From GCA-2746605 sp963704835 (lineage in GTDB: Bacteria > Bacteroidota > Ignavibacteria > Ignavibacteriales > Melioribacteraceae), in the NCBI GenBank assembly GCA_963704835.1, contig CAVPHW010000020.1, forward strand, positions 186,001 through 250,000: 64,000 nucleotides of DNA, in the 5' to 3' direction. The notes under the pieces are model-generated. The model was not told where the DNA came from. It saw only the letters and a program-made list of their open reading frames with translations, and searched no databases. Made by a program: the position numbers and the translations under genes. Of this stretch, positions 56,841-64,000 are shown in pieces. How positions within the stretch are numbered: the stretch's first letter is position 1; every line of letters begins with the position of its first letter.

Positions 56841-58022
56841 ATGACTAAAGAAGAATTTGATAAACGATTGACTTTGCTTACGGATCAGCACAATCGATTA
56901 ATAAGTTTAGAAAATAAGAAAGTGCCGCTTGGAAATGGAATTTACGACCGCTACGAAACCGCAATTTTAACCTCAGACCATGCTCCACTTATTTGGAGAT
57001 ACGATCTAAATTATGAGACCAATCCATATTTAATGGAAAGAATAGGAGTTAATGCCACTTTTAATTCAGGTGCAATTGAATTAAATGGTAAAATATTATT
57101 GGTTGTTAGAGTTGAAGGGAATGATCGGAAATCTTTTTTTGCCGTAGCCGAGAGTGATAATGGGATTGATAATTTCCGTTTTTGGGACTATCCTATAACA
57201 ATGCCTGAAACAGATGATCCAGATATAAATGTTTATGATATGAGGATAATTAAGCACGAAGATAGTTGGCTGTACGGGTTGTTTTGCACTGAAAGAAAAG
57301 ATCCAAATGCTAAGAAAGGTGATACTTCTTCAGCTGTTGCAAATTGTGGTATTGCAAGAACAAAGGATTTAATTAATTGGGAACGATTGAATGATTTAAT
57401 CTCATATACAGGGCAACAGAGAAATGTTGTTTTACATCCTGAATTCATTGATGGAAAATATGCAATATATACTAGACCCCAAGATGGTTTTATTGATACT
57501 GGTTCAGGTGGAGGAATTGGTTGGGGATTAACTGAAAATATGGAGCATGCCGAAGTTAAAGATGAATATATAATGGACAATAAAAAATACCACACTGTTT
57601 ATGAAGTTAAAAATGGCTTAGGTCCGGCACCAATTAAAACAGAGAAGGGTTGGCTTCATCTAGCGCACGGAGTTAGAAATACAGCCGCTGGTTTAAGATA
57701 CGTTCTCTATTTGTTTTTGGCTGATCTAAATGATCCTAAAAAAATAATTCATAAACCTTCAGGTCACTTTATTGCACCAAAGGGTGATGAAAGAATTGGA
57801 GATGTATCTAATGTCGTCTTCTCAAATGGATGGGTTGAAAGAGAAAATGGTGAAGTTTTAATTTATTATGCTTCATCGGATACACGAATGCATGTGGCTA
57901 CTTCAACAATCGAAAAATTACTAGATTACGTGATAAATACACCAGAAGATGGAATAAGCTCCGCGAAAAGTCTATCTACTAGAATTGAACTCATTAAAAA
58001 AAACTTGCATTCTAAAGTTTGA
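56841..58022 (+). CDS. GH130_1 4-O-beta-mannosylglucose phosphorylase
   Basis: A 393-residue GH130 enzyme of the long, subfamily 1 type. It releases Man-1-P and glucose from mannosyl-glucose, the product of mannobiose 2-epimerase. Motifs are WRYDLNYETNPYLMERIGVNATFNSGA, LLVVRVEGNDRKSFFAVAES, the catalytic aspartate in VYDMRI (D133), RNVVLHPEF, YTRPQDGFIDTGSGGGIGW and LAHGVRNTAAGLRYVLY. The likeness to characterised Bacteroides mannosylglucose phosphorylase is strong along the whole length. Cytoplasmic. Confidence 0.92.
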   Translation: MTKEEFDKRLTLLTDQHNRLISLENKKVPLGNGIYDRYETAILTSDHAPLIWRYDLNYETNPYLMERIGVNATFNSGAIELNGKILLVVRVEGNDRKSFFAVAESDNGIDNFRFWDYPITMPETDDPDINVYDMRIIKHEDSWLYGLFCTERKDPNAKKGDTSSAVANCGIARTKDLINWERLNDLISYTGQQRNVVLHPEFIDGKYAIYTRPQDGFIDTGSGGGIGWGLTENMEHAEVKDEYIMDNKKYHTVYEVKNGLGPAPIKTEKGWLHLAHGVRNTAAGLRYVLYLFLADLNDPKKIIHKPSGHFIAPKGDERIGDVSNVVFSNGWVERENGEVLIYYASSDTRMHVATSTIEKLLDYVINTPEDGISSAKSLSTRIELIKKNLHSKV

Positions 58023-58076
58023 TAATTCGGTTTCTATTATTTTTGTGACGATTTTAATTGTAAGAGGACAAATAAA

Positions 58077-60206
58077 ATGAAACGAAAAATTTTATCATCT
58101 ATCATCTTTTTAGCAATTCTTTGGAGTTGTGGAAATAATGAAAAAATTACGCATAAAATTGAGCCAGGAGCGGTTATGACCAATGCTGATGGAAAAAAAG
58201 CTGACTCTGTGCTTGCCTTAATGACCTTGGATGAAAAGATTGCATATATAGGTGGTGATAGAATATTCTTTATCCGACCAATTGAAAGATTGGGATTACC
58301 AGAGGTTTACTTTACAGATGCAACTCAAGGCATACATATTAGGCAAGGATTTAAAGATAACCATACATCTATTGAATATGATCTCACAAAGTATGCAATG
58401 GAAAAATCTACAGCATTCCCTTCCCCAATTGCTTTAGCTTCAACATGGAATAAAAATTTATCAAAGCAATATGCCAACGCTGTTGGAGAGGAGTGCCTAG
58501 CGGGTGGTATTGGAGTATTACTAGGTCCTGGAATGAATATTTATAGAAATTCTCAATGTGGAAGGAATTTTGAATATTTTGGGGAAGATCCTTTTTTAGC
58601 TGCAAAAATGATTGAAAATTACGTTACTGGTGTTCAAAGTACAGGAACAGTTGCAACTCTTAAACACTTTGTAGCCAATAACACTGATTTTTTTAGAAGA
58701 AAAAGTAACTCAGTGGTTGATGAAAGAACCTTGCATGAAATATATATGCCAGCATTCAAAGCTGGAATTGATGCAGGAGCTAAAGCTGTTATGACTTCAT
58801 ATAATTTACTCAATGGAGAGTGGTGCGGACAAAGTGATTATGTGATTAATAATTTATTAAAGAATCAGCTTGGTTTCACTGGTTTGGTAATGACAGACTG
58901 GTGGTCCGTGGATGACGGTGAAAAACTTGCGAAATCTGGAATGGATCTTGAAATGCCATATACTATTGCACTTGAAAATGCAAAAGAACTTTTGGCTGAA
59001 GGAAAAATTGAAGAAAAAGATATTGATAGAATGGTTAAAAGTATTCTGAAAATGTGTTTTGAAATGGGGTTATATGATAGGAAACCAAATAGCGAATTAT
59101 ATCTAAAATTTCCTGAACATGTTACTACTGCACTTAATGTTGCCAGAGAAAGTATTGTAATGCTTAAAAATCAGAATAGCATTTTGCCAATAAAAACTAG
59201 TGTGAATAATATCTTGATTACTGGTCAATATGTTAAAGAATTATTACTTGGAGGTGGTTCAGGTACTGTTGATGGTTATGAGGTAGTAACTATGTTAAAA
59301 GCTATTACGGATGAATTTGGAGCCAAAGTTAAGTTTATTGAAGATCCTTCAATGAAAGAAATTCAAAAAGCTGATATTGTTTTGTGTAATGTTGGAACTC
59401 AAGATAGTGAAGGTTATGATAGACCTTTCGAATTACCTATAGATCAGGAAAATCTGGTGCAAAAATGTGTTGAAAACAACGCAAATACAGTTGTAATTGT
59501 AACAAGCGGAAGCGGCATTAAAATGACTTATTGGGATAATAAAGCTGCGGCTATACTCTATACATGGTATGCTGGTCAGATTGGAAATGTGGCAATTGCT
59601 GAAATACTGTCTGGAAAGATAAATCCTTCAGGTAAGCTACCAATGACAATTGAAAAAGATTTTAAGGATTCACCTGCATATGGTTACAATATGGACGAGG
59701 AACTTTATGTTGGTTGGAATAGTGATGGTGAGAAAGCTCATGCAGTGTATGATGTAAATTACGATGAAGGAGTTTTTGTAGGTTACAGGTGGTTTGAAAA
59801 TAAAAATATAGAGCCGTTATATTCATTTGGTCACGGCCTTTCATTTTCTACTTTTGATATCACAAATATTTCTTTTTCAAATCTTAAAATGAAAGCAGAT
59901 GGTCAAATAATTGTTAGTGTTTCGATTACAAATAATAGTGAAGTATCTGGTAAAGAAGTAATCCAATTATATATTGGAGACGATGAAGCAAGTGTTGAAA
60001 GACCAATTAAGGAATTAAAAGGATTTGAGAAGATCGAATTAAATCCAAGGGAAAGTAAAATTGTTAAATTTATAATAACATCCAAAGAATTATCTTTTTG
60101 GAATCCACAGACTAAAGGCTGGTTTGCAGAAAAGGGTAAATTTAAATTACATGTTGGAACCTCTTCTAAAAATATTAACCAGGTTTTAGAGTTTGAATTG
60201 ATTTAA
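58077..60206 (+). CDS. GH3 beta-glucosidase-type lipoprotein
   Basis: A 709-residue GH3 enzyme with a lipoprotein signal (lipobox ILWSC, cysteine about residue 18). The N-terminal barrel has GPGMNIYRNSQCGRNFEYFGEDPFLA, TLKHFVANN, and the nucleophile in VMTDWWSVDDG (D274). The alpha/beta sandwich follows (about 340-560), then the fibronectin-III-like domain (GKEVIQLYIGDDEASVERPIKELKGFEKIEL). It should hydrolyse beta-glucosides, or perhaps beta-mannosides, in the periplasm or at the surface. Full length, no lesion. Confidence 0.9.
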   Translation: MKRKILSSIIFLAILWSCGNNEKITHKIEPGAVMTNADGKKADSVLALMTLDEKIAYIGGDRIFFIRPIERLGLPEVYFTDATQGIHIRQGFKDNHTSIEYDLTKYAMEKSTAFPSPIALASTWNKNLSKQYANAVGEECLAGGIGVLLGPGMNIYRNSQCGRNFEYFGEDPFLAAKMIENYVTGVQSTGTVATLKHFVANNTDFFRRKSNSVVDERTLHEIYMPAFKAGIDAGAKAVMTSYNLLNGEWCGQSDYVINNLLKNQLGFTGLVMTDWWSVDDGEKLAKSGMDLEMPYTIALENAKELLAEGKIEEKDIDRMVKSILKMCFEMGLYDRKPNSELYLKFPEHVTTALNVARESIVMLKNQNSILPIKTSVNNILITGQYVKELLLGGGSGTVDGYEVVTMLKAITDEFGAKVKFIEDPSMKEIQKADIVLCNVGTQDSEGYDRPFELPIDQENLVQKCVENNANTVVIVTSGSGIKMTYWDNKAAAILYTWYAGQIGNVAIAEILSGKINPSGKLPMTIEKDFKDSPAYGYNMDEELYVGWNSDGEKAHAVYDVNYDEGVFVGYRWFENKNIEPLYSFGHGLSFSTFDITNISFSNLKMKADGQIIVSVSITNNSEVSGKEVIQLYIGDDEASVERPIKELKGFEKIELNPRESKIVKFIITSKELSFWNPQTKGWFAEKGKFKLHVGTSSKNINQVLEFELI

Positions 60207-60252
60207 CTATTTTCAATAGGTGCTAAATGTTCAATGTTTTACAAGTACTTTT

Positions 60253-61050
60253 TTAATTAAACTTTAGAAAGTTTTTTACTTTTTCTACACCAATTAAATT
60301 TTTAGTTAATATCTCTTTAACATCAACATCCTCAACATGTCCTAATATTCCAATAGGACCGATATAACCAGAATTGATTAGTTCTTGTATCATCATTATT
60401 TCTTTATCACCATCACTGACCGTTAATATTTTTGGTCCATTTCCCCTCATTCCGTTGATATTTACTGCGCGCAAGTATTTACCCATTATTGCAAGATTTT
60501 CTTTAATCATTTCAATTTGATCATGGGCGTGATGAAAATTGTAAATAATTCCAACATCTTTACACCCTAATTTTTCGATAATTCTAACTTGGTTTTTAGG
60601 ATTACCATACCAACCACCATGATTGTAAAGTGAAATAGTGCATCCAATTTTGCGAGCACTTCTGTATGTGTAGTCAATCAATTCCACTGCTTGTTCAATT
60701 TTAACGCTATCTTTTTTGTCACCAAAATAGTTCTCAGGTATCCCAATCCATATATCTGTTTGGATTTTTTCATCTTGCAGTGTTTTTAGTATAAACTCGT
60801 TTTGTTGGTCAAAAAATGAAGAACCGCTGCCATCTAACCAAAACCAAACTCCATGTAAGCCAATATTATTTCTTTTAATTATTCTTAATTCATCGGCCAT
60901 TAAAGGTAAATGTCCAGGTATCCAATCGTAGGCATAACTATTAATCCCCAATTCTAATAGCATTTTTGCTCTTTCAGTAGGGGTTCTATTTACACTATCA
61001 TATGGAATAATACACCATGCGAAAAGATTATCAATTTCTAGTATTTTCAT
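60253..61050 (-). CDS. Sugar phosphate isomerase/epimerase-like TIM barrel
   Basis: A 265-residue xylose-isomerase-like (AP endonuclease 2 family) barrel. Metal-site features are the Glu of IGIPENYFG, the His of SLYNHGGWYGNP, NFHHAHDQIEM and VNINGMRG, with the final Glu in ILGHVED. The substrate is not known. The frame is open further upstream to about 61180 without an ATG, GTG or TTG. It encodes a signal-peptide-like stretch (RRIGYILGIFLVLFTTSS) directly before the annotated start, so the real protein may be longer and exported. It is downstream of the cytoplasmic epimerase gene. Confidence 0.75.
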   Translation of the reverse strand: MKILEIDNLFAWCIIPYDSVNRTPTERAKMLLELGINSYAYDWIPGHLPLMADELRIIKRNNIGLHGVWFWLDGSGSSFFDQQNEFILKTLQDEKIQTDIWIGIPENYFGDKKDSVKIEQAVELIDYTYRSARKIGCTISLYNHGGWYGNPKNQVRIIEKLGCKDVGIIYNFHHAHDQIEMIKENLAIMGKYLRAVNINGMRGNGPKILTVSDGDKEIMMIQELINSGYIGPIGILGHVEDVDVKEILTKNLIGVEKVKNFLKFN

Positions 61051-61150
61051 TTTTACTTTATCCTGCTGAAAAATAATTGTGTTCGTGTTAAAGAAAATTG
61101 AAGATGTCGTGAAAAGAACAAGAAATATTCCTAATATATAACCGATGCGT

Positions 61151-62536
61151 CTATAATTTATTACTGATTTGATTCCAATGTTTTAGGAACTCGTTAGATT
61201 CTTTTTTAAGTTTTCTAAAACTTTCATTTTTTACAAATAGTGGAAAGTTTTCATCAGCTAAAATAGTTATACAATTCATAAGTGCTCTGCCATTGTGGTA
61301 AGTAGCTTTCCAGATACTTCCTTTTGGTGTGTTCTTAAAATGCGGTTCTTTATCCAATCCACCCCAATACCAATCGCCATTTTCATTATCAATAATATAA
61401 TTTTTCACATATTCCCATTCCTTCAAGAAAGTGTTTAAATATTTTTCTTCTTCAGGGAAGATTTTAGACATTATTAAAAATATATTGAGTGCTTCTGCCT
61501 GCGCCCACCAATTTTTTGTATGTTTGATAATCGTACATTTATCCTCATTTGCAAAATAGTATCCTTCCTCATAAAAACCACCGTTTTCATTATCCCATCC
61601 ATTTTCTAATGAATGATCTATCATTTTTTTTGCAATTTTTAACGTTGAAATATCATCCTTTATTCCTAAAGCATGTGATGCTTCTAGCATAAGGAAAGCT
61701 GTTTCATAATCATGACCAAAAGAAACATGATCAAGTCTGTAATTCGCTTCCCTAATTTCTTTTGTAGAATCTCTAAAAGAAATTGGGTTCCAGTTATTAT
61801 CAAAGAATAATTGTAAATAACCTTTATCGCATGTTATTGTATCTCTTATTAATAATAATATTTCTTCTAATCTTGTTTTTATTATGGGGGTTTTTCTCAC
61901 CTTATACAATTCAGTAAATGCCTCAAGTAAATGGATGGAGGAATTCTGATCCTTATATCCAACTTCTATAGAATCTGTCGCTACAGATTTGTATTCGCTC
62001 GATTTGTCAAATGGCTTGTTATCCTCAGTGAAGAATTGGAAATATCCTTTCCCAACTTTATCATGAGCATATTCCTCAATCCAGTCAAATACACTATTGG
62101 CTGAATCTAAAATAAAATTATCATTATTTAATTTGTAAAGGGCGGCTAATCCAAATAAACCATACGCATTCCCATAAACCCTTTTCTCGTTTCGCCAACC
62201 TTCCACATTGGAGAATTCACCTTCCTCACTTCTAATTTGATAAAACCCTTTGTTTTTATTATCCCACATTTTATTCATTAAAAAATGGAATCCATGCTGG
62301 GCATATTCTTTATAATTCTGATCACTAAAGAATTCTGCTGCTTTAGACAAAGTCCAAATATGTCTAGCTTGAGTTACAATCATCTTTTCTTGATTTTCGG
62401 TGAGCTTAAAATCATAACTAAGATTTGTAAAATACCCACCATTAATTTTATCTACTACTTTAGGATACCATTTATCAAGTAAATTATCTTTTAGTTGGAA
62501 AGTCATTTCCGTTAAAATTGTGTCAAGATTGCTCAT
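61151..62536 (-). CDS. Cytoplasmic AGE-family cellobiose/mannobiose 2-epimerase
   Basis: A 461-residue (alpha/alpha)6-barrel epimerase without a signal peptide. It is clearly a paralogue of the exported one at 39341. The catalytic-site histidines lie in SSIHLLEAFTELY, VSFGHDYETAFLMLEA and YHNGRALMNCI; ARHIWTLSKAAEF and WWAQAEALN are further family stretches. It should convert mannobiose to mannosyl-glucose, the substrate of the GH130_1 phosphorylase at 56841. A candidate operator lies about 105 bases upstream of its start. Confidence 0.88.
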   Translation of the reverse strand: MSNLDTILTEMTFQLKDNLLDKWYPKVVDKINGGYFTNLSYDFKLTENQEKMIVTQARHIWTLSKAAEFFSDQNYKEYAQHGFHFLMNKMWDNKNKGFYQIRSEEGEFSNVEGWRNEKRVYGNAYGLFGLAALYKLNNDNFILDSANSVFDWIEEYAHDKVGKGYFQFFTEDNKPFDKSSEYKSVATDSIEVGYKDQNSSIHLLEAFTELYKVRKTPIIKTRLEEILLLIRDTITCDKGYLQLFFDNNWNPISFRDSTKEIREANYRLDHVSFGHDYETAFLMLEASHALGIKDDISTLKIAKKMIDHSLENGWDNENGGFYEEGYYFANEDKCTIIKHTKNWWAQAEALNIFLIMSKIFPEEEKYLNTFLKEWEYVKNYIIDNENGDWYWGGLDKEPHFKNTPKGSIWKATYHNGRALMNCITILADENFPLFVKNESFRKLKKESNEFLKHWNQISNKL

Positions 62537-62639
62537 TAATATTATCCTTGGGGAAAATTTGTTTATCTAACTTGCTCAAATATCATGCTAAATATATTAT
62601 CTGTAATTACAATTGATTGAAAAAAACATAATATCTACA

Positions 62640-62656
62640 CTTATCAATGTGATAGA
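62640..62656. promoter_or_regulatory. Candidate operator, copy 4 (imperfect)
   Basis: CTTATCA-ATG-TGATAGA has the TATCA-N3-TGATA core of the sites at 44394 and 54793, with changed outer bases. It lies about 105 bases before the epimerase start on the - strand. Confidence 0.4.
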
Positions 62657-62933
62657 ATTTTATTAAAATGATAACGGTCGCTAGTCAAATAAAAATATGA
62701 ATTATATTAAAAAGGCAATGACTGCGAAGATTAGCTAAATAAGCAGGTAGAAGAATTATTAATCATCTTGGCATTTAAGTTGGTAACTAAACACAAAGAA
62801 TAAAAAATTTAATGTAATTCCAGAAAAGAATGAAAACAAAATCCAAATACCGATTAACTGTTAATAATTTGTTTTTCTTTATAACATCAATAATAGTATT
62901 ACTGCTTGTTATAATATTTCGCTTATTGACTTG

Positions 62934-62965
62934 AACAAAATTGATTTTGTTAGTTTAAAACTAAC
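62934..62965. promoter_or_regulatory. Two overlapping palindromes before the esterase gene
   Basis: AACAAAAT-TG-ATTTTGTT (62934-62951) and GTTAGTTT-A-AAACTAAC (62949-62965) are both perfect 8-bp inverted repeats and share three bases. They end 46 bases before the esterase ATG, so they could be operators or an mRNA leader fold. Confidence 0.45.
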
Positions 62966-63011
62966 TAACAGCAAATTTATGTGCATTATTTCTTCATACG
63001 AGAAAAAAAAT

Positions 63012-64000
63012 ATGAAAATTAAATTTATCCTGACAATTATTGTATTAACCTCAAGTATTTCTATTGGTCAATCTGAAATTAGAATGCCATCCTTATTTTC
63101 TGATAACATGGTTTTACAGCAAATGTCACAAGTTCCTGTTTGGGGAAAGGGTTTGCCGAAAGAGGAAATAACTTTAGTTGGAAGCTGGGGAGAATCCACC
63201 AAAACATTTGTGAATGAAGATTCAACGTGGATGGTAAACATAAAAACATTCAAAGCTGGTGGTCCATATTCATTGACTATTTCAAACAATGAAAGCGAAT
63301 TGCAAATCAATAATATTTTATTGGGAGAAGTTTGGTTATGCTCTGGTCAATCAAATATGGAAATGCCCTTGGAAGGTTGGCCACCTGGAGATATTATTTT
63401 AGATTCAGAGAATGAAATTAAAAATTCAGCTAATAGCAATATCAGATATTTTACAGTTCCTCGAGAAATATCATTTGATGAAAAGGATGATTGTATTGGA
63501 GTTTGGGATGTAAGTACTAAAGAAACGGCAAGAAATTTTAGTGCAACAGCTTACTTCTTCGGAAAGAAACTTAATAAGGAATTAAAGATTCCCGTTGGTT
63601 TAATTCATTCAAGTTGGGGTGGAACTCCTGCTGAAGCTTGGACAAGCAGAAAGTATTTAGAGCAACTTCCAGAATTTGATTCGACACTTAATTTAATTGA
63701 TTCAAGTATTCCGGCTAGTATTGAACTGACCAAATGGTTAGAAAAGTTTCCTCAAATTGATATGAGTAAATCATCTGATAAAAATATTTGGAACAATCTC
63801 CAATTCGACGATTCTAAATGCTCAGAATATGAGTTTGACCATGCAAATTGGGATGTTATGAATTTGCCAACTCAATGGGAAAATACAGAATTAGGTGAAT
63901 TTGATGGTGTAGTATGGTTTAGAAAAATAATTGAATTACCTAAGGAATGGTTAAATAAAGAACTTAGACTTGAACTTGGACCAATAGATGATTTTGATAT
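63012..64000 (+). CDS. Sialate-O-acetylesterase-type esterase (3' truncated by window)
   Basis: The frame starts at ATG 63012 and runs open to the window end, at least 329 residues. It has a signal peptide (about 1-19, ending ISIGQ), a beta-sandwich-like part beginning MPSLFSDNMVLQQ, and the SGNH-type esterase motif SGQSNMEMPL with the nucleophile serine. GLIHSSWGGTPAEAW is the second family block. This family removes acetyl groups from sialic acid or from xylan and mannan. In this locus acetylated glucomannan is the likely target (inference). Confidence 0.87.
   Translation, partial: MKIKFILTIIVLTSSISIGQSEIRMPSLFSDNMVLQQMSQVPVWGKGLPKEEITLVGSWGESTKTFVNEDSTWMVNIKTFKAGGPYSLTISNNESELQINNILLGEVWLCSGQSNMEMPLEGWPPGDIILDSENEIKNSANSNIRYFTVPREISFDEKDDCIGVWDVSTKETARNFSATAYFFGKKLNKELKIPVGLIHSSWGGTPAEAWTSRKYLEQLPEFDSTLNLIDSSIPASIELTKWLEKFPQIDMSKSSDKNIWNNLQFDDSKCSEYEFDHANWDVMNLPTQWENTELGEFDGVVWFRKIIELPKEWLNKELRLELGPIDDFD

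Larger units (their letters stand above)
62537..63011. other. Divergent intergenic region with three palindromes
   Basis: About 475 AT-rich bases between the epimerase gene (-) and the esterase gene (+). No gene is supported. It holds the operator-like site at 62640-62656 and two overlapping perfect palindromes at 62934-62965. Confidence 0.5.

Noticed and set aside
57233..57595. 120-codon open frame on the - strand
   Set aside because: Antisense shadow of the GH130_1 gene, whose catalytic motifs lie in the + strand frame here.
36090..64000. SusC/SusD pair or regulator gene in the glycan locus
   Set aside because: No gene here has the TonB-receptor or SusD features, nor a helix-turn-helix regulator; they may lie outside the window.
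1..64000. CRISPR arrays, insertion sequences, phage genes, rRNA
   Set aside because: No regularly spaced direct repeats, transposase or integrase motifs, or rRNA sequence were found on reading through both strands.

Overview
This is an AT-rich bacterial chromosome segment, most likely from the Ignavibacteria / Bacteroidota-Chlorobi lineage. The evidence is the C-terminal type IX secretion sorting domains with the YPNPFNP signature (genes at 33639, 36090 and 50272), an alternative complex III subunit pair next to an A2-type caa3 oxidase, and a GWxTD-like exported protein. No rRNA, phage, integrase, insertion sequence or CRISPR array is visible.

Layout. (1) 1-8960: a respiratory cluster on the + strand: the end of alternative complex III (actE fragment, actF), a mono-haem cytochrome, SCO, oxidase subunits I-III-IV-II, haem O synthase, and a many-helix membrane cytochrome that is frameshifted twice. 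(2) 8961-9660: two REP-like hairpins, then a YefM/YoeB-type toxin-antitoxin pair with a palindromic operator candidate. (3) 9702-31735: housekeeping genes, mostly + strand and tightly packed: prmC, dtd, comEC, murB, an MFS carrier, an ATP-cone/uridine-kinase fusion, alr, a mannose-1-phosphate guanylyltransferase, an RpiB-like protein, pyrK-pyrD, folC, rho, a GWxTD-like protein, pdxA, a broken methyltransferase and ftsE. Adk, tadA and tRNA-Arg(TCG) follow on the - strand. (4) 31891-35360: a small SET-domain protein, then a - strand block of small lipoproteins, a beta-propeller lipoprotein, a T9SS cargo protein and an outer-membrane barrel. A second tRNA-Arg (ACG) follows at 35679. (5) 36090-64000: a large (gluco)mannan/beta-glucan utilisation locus.

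How the locus appears to work (inference from families). Exported GH5 and GH26 enzymes cut mannan, glucomannan or cellulose-like chains, and a GH3 lipoprotein trims beta-glucosides. A sialate-O-acetylesterase-type enzyme at the window edge may deacetylate the chains. Sugars enter through a GPH-type and an SSS-type symporter. Two AGE-family (cellobiose/mannobiose 2-epimerase-like) enzymes, one exported and one cytoplasmic, convert the reducing-end sugar. Two GH130 phosphorylases (a GH130_1-like mannosylglucose phosphorylase and a GH130_2-like mannooligosaccharide phosphorylase) and two GH94 phosphorylases then release Man-1-P and Glc-1-P. A shared palindrome, TTATCA-N3-TGATAA, lies before or near the main transcription units of this locus and may be the operator of its regulator, which I do not see in the window.

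Data quality. At least eleven places need a one- or two-base correction to restore an otherwise intact protein, several at homopolymers and one in the essential gene adk. Residual indel errors of a long-read assembly are more likely than real gene decay, so broken genes here should be read with that in mind.
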